Below, in pieces: positions 60,528 through 64,000 of a stretch of 64,000 bases of DNA. The stretch comes from CBDFLT01 sp965249225 (lineage in GTDB: Bacteria; Chloroflexota; Dehalococcoidia; Lucifugimonadales; G963668185). A program made the translations under genes and the position numbers. Every line of letters begins with the position of its first letter. The stretch's first letter is position 1. Below the pieces are notes generated by a model. It did not search any database. It was given only the letters and a program-made list of their open reading frames with translations, and was not told where the DNA came from. The stretch lies in NCBI GenBank assembly GCA_965249225.1, contig CBDFLT010000009.1, positions 248,001 to 312,000 on the forward strand, in the 5' to 3' direction.

Positions 60528-61334
60528 ATGGGACCAAGATCCGATACAAAGGCCAAGATACTGGTGTCGGGGGTAAGCACGGGATACTCCAAAAACGGCC
60601 GGTGGCTGCCCGTTCTAGAAAACGTGGACCTGTTCGCCGCCGATGGTGAGTTCGTGTCCATCATCGGCCCAAGCGGATGCGGCAAGACTACCCTTCTTAA
60701 CATCATAGCGGGACTGGACCACCCGACGGACGGGGCGATCCACCTCGAAGGCGTTCCCGCCGACCACCACCTGGGGGCGACCGGATACATGCAGCAAAAG
60801 GACCTCCTGTTGCCGTGGCGGAACGTCATAGACAACGCGATCCTCGGCCTCGAGATGCGGGCAGTATCGAGGCGGGCCGCCCGAGAACGCGCGTCGGAAT
60901 TAATGGAGCAGTTCGGGCTCAGCGGGTTCGAAAGGGAGTACCCATACACCCTATCAGGGGGAATGAGGCAGAGGGTCGCCTTTCTGAGAACGGTGCTGGC
61001 CGACCCCCAGGTGTTCTTGCTGGACGAACCCTTCGGCGCGCTGGACGCTTTGACCCGAGCCCAGATTCAAGAGTGGCTACTGGGTCTCTGGGAAAACATG
61101 AAAAAGACCATCGTACTGGTCACGCACGACGTCGACGAGGCCATCTTCCTTTCGGACCGCGTTTACGTTATGACCGCGAGGCCCGGGAGGATCAAAGCCG
61201 TAGAACAGGTGGACCTGCCCCGACCACGTACCCGAGAGATGGTGACCCAGGATGCCTTTGTCTCTCTGAAGGCCAGGGTCCTCGATCCTATACTGCAGGA
61301 GAGGGAGAGCTCCAGGGAGGACCCATGGGTATGA
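60528..61334 (+). CDS. ABC transporter ATPase, thiamine-precursor uptake (ThiZ-like)
   Basis: A 268-residue ABC ATPase of the nitrate/taurine/ThiZ class. Walker A is IIGPSGCGKTTLLN near residue 47, the Q-loop MQQKDLLLPWRN, the signature LSGGMRQRVAFLRTVLADPQ, Walker B VFLLDEPFGALDALTR and the switch His in VLVTHDVDEA. ATG 60528 is the first start after the terminator; any earlier start would lie inside it. The gene overlaps the permease gene by 10 bases. The riboswitch and TenA downstream point to thiamine pyrimidine precursors rather than nitrate or sulfonates. Confidence 0.9.
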   Translation: MGPRSDTKAKILVSGVSTGYSKNGRWLPVLENVDLFAADGEFVSIIGPSGCGKTTLLNIIAGLDHPTDGAIHLEGVPADHHLGATGYMQQKDLLLPWRNVIDNAILGLEMRAVSRRAARERASELMEQFGLSGFEREYPYTLSGGMRQRVAFLRTVLADPQVFLLDEPFGALDALTRAQIQEWLLGLWENMKKTIVLVTHDVDEAIFLSDRVYVMTARPGRIKAVEQVDLPRPRTREMVTQDAFVSLKARVLDPILQERESSREDPWV

Positions 61335-62182
61335 GGCCCGAAGGCCTAAGGCCTGCCCTACCTCGAGGGGGTACCGCAGCCTCAGGATTCCACAGACGCA
61401 TCACCAACGTCGCCGGACGCTGGCTGCCCGCCTCTTTGATCGTTCTAGGCATCCTGGGAGGGTGGGAGGCATACGTTCGGGTCTTCGACGTTCAGCAGTG
61501 GCTGCTGCCTGCTCCATCGGTGATAGCGACCACCATCGGAGAGAACGTCGGTCTACTGGCCAGGCACACGCGGGTGACGCTGGGCGAGGTGGTGCTGGGG
61601 TTCGGCATCGCCCTCTCCGGCGGGGTGCTGCTGGCGGTCGCCATCGCTATGTCGCGGACTCTCGAACGGGCCATATACCCGTTCGTAATAGCGTCACAGA
61701 CCGTCCCCATCATCGTCCTGGCTCCGCTGCTCCTCATATGGATCGGTTACGGCCTCTTTCCCAAGGTTATAGTCGTAGCGGTAATCGCGTTCTTTCCCGT
61801 AGTCGTCAACACCGTCGACGGGCTCAAATCGGTCGACCCCGACGTGGTCAACCTGATGCGCACCTTTGGGGCCAACAAGCGCCAGATATTCTTCAAGATT
61901 CAAGTGCCGTCGTCTCTCCCCTTCCTGTTCTCCGGCGCGAAAGTCGCGGTGGCCGTCAGCGTGATCGGAGCCGTGGTAGGCGAGTGGGGCGGCTCCAGCG
62001 AAGGACTGGGCTACCTGATGATCCGTTCCAAACCGCAGTTTCTCACAGAGCGCGTATTCGCAGCGATGACCATACTGTCGTTAATGGGTATCCTGCTCTT
62101 TGCGCTGGTGGGGATGGTGGAGAAGATGGTGATCCCCTGGTGGCACAACGAGCGAAGGCAGCGAGCACTTGAACAAGAGTAA
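61325..62182 (+). CDS. ABC transporter permease, thiamine-precursor uptake (ThiX-like)
   Basis: A 285-residue inner-membrane permease with six helices of the SsuC/TauC/ThiX type. LPASLIVLGILGGWEAYVRV is helix 1. The EAA loop for the ATPase is NLMRTFGANKRQIFFKIQVP near residue 180. GAVVGEWGGSSEGLGYLMIR and ILLFALVGMVEKMVIPWWH follow. ATG 61325 follows GGGAGG (61315-61320) and overlaps the ATPase stop; a longer open frame upstream is a shadow of the ATPase gene. Confidence 0.9.
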   Translation: MGMRPEGLRPALPRGGTAASGFHRRITNVAGRWLPASLIVLGILGGWEAYVRVFDVQQWLLPAPSVIATTIGENVGLLARHTRVTLGEVVLGFGIALSGGVLLAVAIAMSRTLERAIYPFVIASQTVPIIVLAPLLLIWIGYGLFPKVIVVAVIAFFPVVVNTVDGLKSVDPDVVNLMRTFGANKRQIFFKIQVPSSLPFLFSGAKVAVAVSVIGAVVGEWGGSSEGLGYLMIRSKPQFLTERVFAAMTILSLMGILLFALVGMVEKMVIPWWHNERRQRALEQE

Positions 62183-62243
62183 CACCTAATTGAGTTTGTG
62201 TTTAGGCCCGGAATGAGAGGAGATACGCCCGAGGAGGCGGCAA

Positions 62244-63233
62244 ATGAAGCGACAAGTACCAATCCTGACCTTCCTGCTCCTGGTGGGAGCCCTCTTAGGG
62301 GCAATAGCGTGCGGAGGAGATGACGACGAGATCAGCGTATCGCTGGCGCTGGACTGGTATCCCAACTCCAACCACATCGGCCTGTTCATAGCTCAGGAGA
62401 AGGGCTACTTCGAGGACGAGAACCTGAAGGTGAAGCTATATACCCCGGTCGACCCGTCCTCGGTACTCCAGACGGTGGGCAGCGGCTCGGACGACTTCGG
62501 CATGAGCTATCAACCCGATGTAATCCTGGCCCGTGCCAAAGGCGTTCCGGTGGTGTCGGTCATAGGCATAGTGCAGCACCCTCTGAACTCGGTGATGACG
62601 CTGAAGTCCTCGGGAATCACAAGGCCGGCACACTTAGTGGACAAGAAGGTCGGATACCCTGGCATTCCTACCAACGAGCCTCTGCTGGACACCATGCTCA
62701 AGTCCGACGGCGCCCGTGGTCTGGAGGACGTCGAACTGGTGAACGTGGGATTCGACCTTGCTCCGGCGCTGATCGGAGGCCGGGTCGACGCCATCGTCGG
62801 GGCCTACTGGACACACGAGAGCATCATGATGGAGAACGAGGGATACCCGGTCAACATCATGCGAATGGAGCAGTGGGGAGTCCCCGACTACTACGAGTTG
62901 GTGATTGTCACCAGCGAGAGGACGCTCAGGGAGAGGCCGGACCTGGTGGAGCGCTTCGTGCGGGCCGTGAGGCGCGGATTCGAGGACGCCATCTCAGACC
63001 CGCAAAAGGGAGTGGACATCCTCCTGGAAGGAACGTCTGAAGAGGTTGACGAGGCCATCGAGCGTCCGGGAGCAGACCTGCTCGCGCCTCTGTGGAAGAC
63101 GGATAGCGCCGATTTCGGACAGCAGGAAGCTGCCAAGTGGAACGGTTTCATCCAGTGGATGCGGGACGCGGACCTGCTCGATCCAGACGCCACCATAGGG
63201 AGCGCGTACACCAATCAGTTCGAGGCCGATTGA
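62244..63233 (+). CDS. NMT1/THI5-like substrate-binding lipoprotein (ThiY-like)
   Basis: A 329-residue binding protein. A lipoprotein signal with lipobox (LLLVGALLGAIACGG) anchors it outside the membrane. The NMT1/THI5-like domain shows VSLALDWYPNSNHIGLFIAQ and EKGYFEDENLKVKLYTP, typical of proteins that bind formylaminopyrimidine or HMP, then VGYPGIPTNEPLLDTML and VDAIVGAYWTHESIMMENEG. It follows the permease by 61 bp. The exact pyrimidine ligand is inferred from family and from the TPP riboswitch. Confidence 0.9.
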   Translation: MKRQVPILTFLLLVGALLGAIACGGDDDEISVSLALDWYPNSNHIGLFIAQEKGYFEDENLKVKLYTPVDPSSVLQTVGSGSDDFGMSYQPDVILARAKGVPVVSVIGIVQHPLNSVMTLKSSGITRPAHLVDKKVGYPGIPTNEPLLDTMLKSDGARGLEDVELVNVGFDLAPALIGGRVDAIVGAYWTHESIMMENEGYPVNIMRMEQWGVPDYYELVIVTSERTLRERPDLVERFVRAVRRGFEDAISDPQKGVDILLEGTSEEVDEAIERPGADLLAPLWKTDSADFGQQEAAKWNGFIQWMRDADLLDPDATIGSAYTNQFEAD

Positions 63234-63253
63234 TATCAGGGTGAGGTGGCGGA

Positions 63254-63916
63254 ATGTCGTTGACAGGCGAGCTTCGTGAAAAGCACCACGACCTGTGGGA
63301 ACGGATGGTGACTCACCCGTTTGTGGTCGAGATGGGAGACGGGACGCTGCCCACGAAGAAGTTCAGCGACTACTTCATTCAGGACTACATATTCGTCAAG
63401 GCCCTGGTATCAATGGTCGCCATGGGGATGGCGAAGGCTCCCGATCTCGAAGCGGCTGGGCGGCTCAACCAGTTTCTCGCAGGGATTCTCAGCCCAGAAA
63501 ACGACCTCTTCGTGAGGGCGTTTTCGGAGCTGGGCGTCACCGAGGAGGAGTATTCGTCGGCCACCGCCTCGCCCACCACGCAGGCGTTTGGCGACCTGCT
63601 CGTCCGTGTGGGCGTAGAAGGGGATTTTGAGGACATCATCACCGTGCTGTATGTGGCGGAAGGGACGTACCTGGACTGGGGTACGCGGCTCATCGAGCAG
63701 GGAAAGAGGCCGGCCAACCCCATCTATCGTGAGTGGATAGACATTCATGGCCCGGCGGTGCTCGGGGACATTGTGAAATGGATGGAGAAGCACCTGGACT
63801 CCGCCGGCGGTCCCGGCCGCCAGCCGCGGTTGGAGCACCTGTTCCTGACCGCACTACGCTACGAGTACATGTTCTGGGAGGCGGCATACAAGGGCCACCG
63901 GTGGCCCGATCAGTGA
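63254..63916 (+). CDS. tenA: TenA/thiaminase II-family protein without cysteine
   Basis: A 220-residue TenA homolog. Classical TenA hydrolyses aminopyrimidine salvage intermediates (or thiamine) with a catalytic Cys. Here the family blocks are WERMVTHPFVVEMGDGTLPT, YFIQDYIFVKALVSMVAMG, TVLYVAEGTYLDWGTRLIE and NPIYREWIDIHG. There is no Cys in the whole protein; the place of the catalytic Cys in VLYVAEGTYLDW is non-Cys with a nearby Glu, as in the Cys-less TENA_E group. It ends the riboswitch operon, 20 bases after the binding protein, so salvage of imported pyrimidines is the likely job. Confidence 0.88.
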   Translation: MSLTGELREKHHDLWERMVTHPFVVEMGDGTLPTKKFSDYFIQDYIFVKALVSMVAMGMAKAPDLEAAGRLNQFLAGILSPENDLFVRAFSELGVTEEEYSSATASPTTQAFGDLLVRVGVEGDFEDIITVLYVAEGTYLDWGTRLIEQGKRPANPIYREWIDIHGPAVLGDIVKWMEKHLDSAGGPGRQPRLEHLFLTALRYEYMFWEAAYKGHRWPDQ

Positions 63917-63956
63917 CTCTTGAATATGGAGCACGACGACACCAAGGGCGAACGGC

Positions 63957-63978
63957 GGGGGGGGGGGGGGGGGGGGGG
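63957..63978. other. Run of 22 G near the end of the window
   Basis: An uninterrupted poly-G run, preceded by a possible gene start ATG at 63934 (MEHDDTKGERR). Such a run at a sequence edge is more likely a sequencing or assembly artefact than biology. Confidence 0.6.
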
Positions 63979-64000
63979 AAAGCGACGAAAGCGGCGCAGG

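Noticed and set aside
60815..61324. Long N-terminal extension of the permease
   Set aside because: It is an out-of-frame reading inside the ATPase gene; ATG 61325 has a ribosome site and gives the normal length.

Overview
The window is a G+C-rich bacterial chromosome segment with densely packed genes on both strands. The best guess is a Chloroflexota bacterium of the SAR202/Dehalococcoidia kind. This is an inference from an alternative-complex-III-like respiratory operon, an R3H/AAA ATPase, NMT1/THI5-type thiamine-precursor uptake and many GNAT and amidohydrolase genes; no rRNA is present to prove it. Several promoters resemble sigma-70 sites, with TTGACA or TTGCAA, a spacer of about 17 nt and a TATAAT-like box.

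Layout. 1-16 kb is mostly core metabolism: an HpcH/HpaI aldolase, gap, the pdxS-pdxT vitamin B6 pair, an R3H ATPase, tmk, a PHP-type phosphatase, a glycosyltransferase, folE, thrC, hpf and glyA. 16-23 kb holds rnc, a DsbA-like selenoprotein, two tandem glutamine synthetases, an IS1380 remnant, an epimerase and a SelW-like selenoprotein. 23-33 kb holds a D-aminoacylase and, on the minus strand, an eight-gene respiratory operon: a small membrane protein, a pentaheme cytochrome, a molybdopterin-fold subunit, a 4x[Fe-S] subunit, two NrfD subunits, a DUF3341 protein and a monoheme lipoprotein. 33-41 kb has a class III aminotransferase, trxB, a protease-like lipoprotein cut in two by an IS5-family element, a 69-bp tandem repeat, and tRNA-Gln whose 3' end is duplicated 685 bp downstream.

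41-54 kb is accessory DNA. Two nearly identical IS3-family copies in the same orientation bracket about 8 kb that holds a DMT transporter, a universal stress protein, an OsmC-like selenoprotein, a DUF1326/DUF2182 pair, a zinc-ribbon protein and an MFS exporter. The outer side of each IS truncates a gene. 54-64 kb returns to core functions: a phosphotriesterase-like hydrolase, ilvD, a flippase-like membrane protein and rsmG. It ends with a TPP-riboswitch-controlled operon of an ABC transporter (ATPase, permease, binding protein) and a TenA homolog. The last bases contain a 22-G run that looks like a sequencing or assembly artefact.

The most notable result is three genes that read through an in-frame TGA exactly where their families have a redox cysteine (DsbA-like, SelW-like and OsmC-like). 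In all three a potential hairpin loop begins 20-21 nt after the TGA, as expected of bacterial SECIS elements. The organism therefore very probably makes selenocysteine proteins, although no sel genes lie in this window, and standard gene calling would truncate or miss all three.
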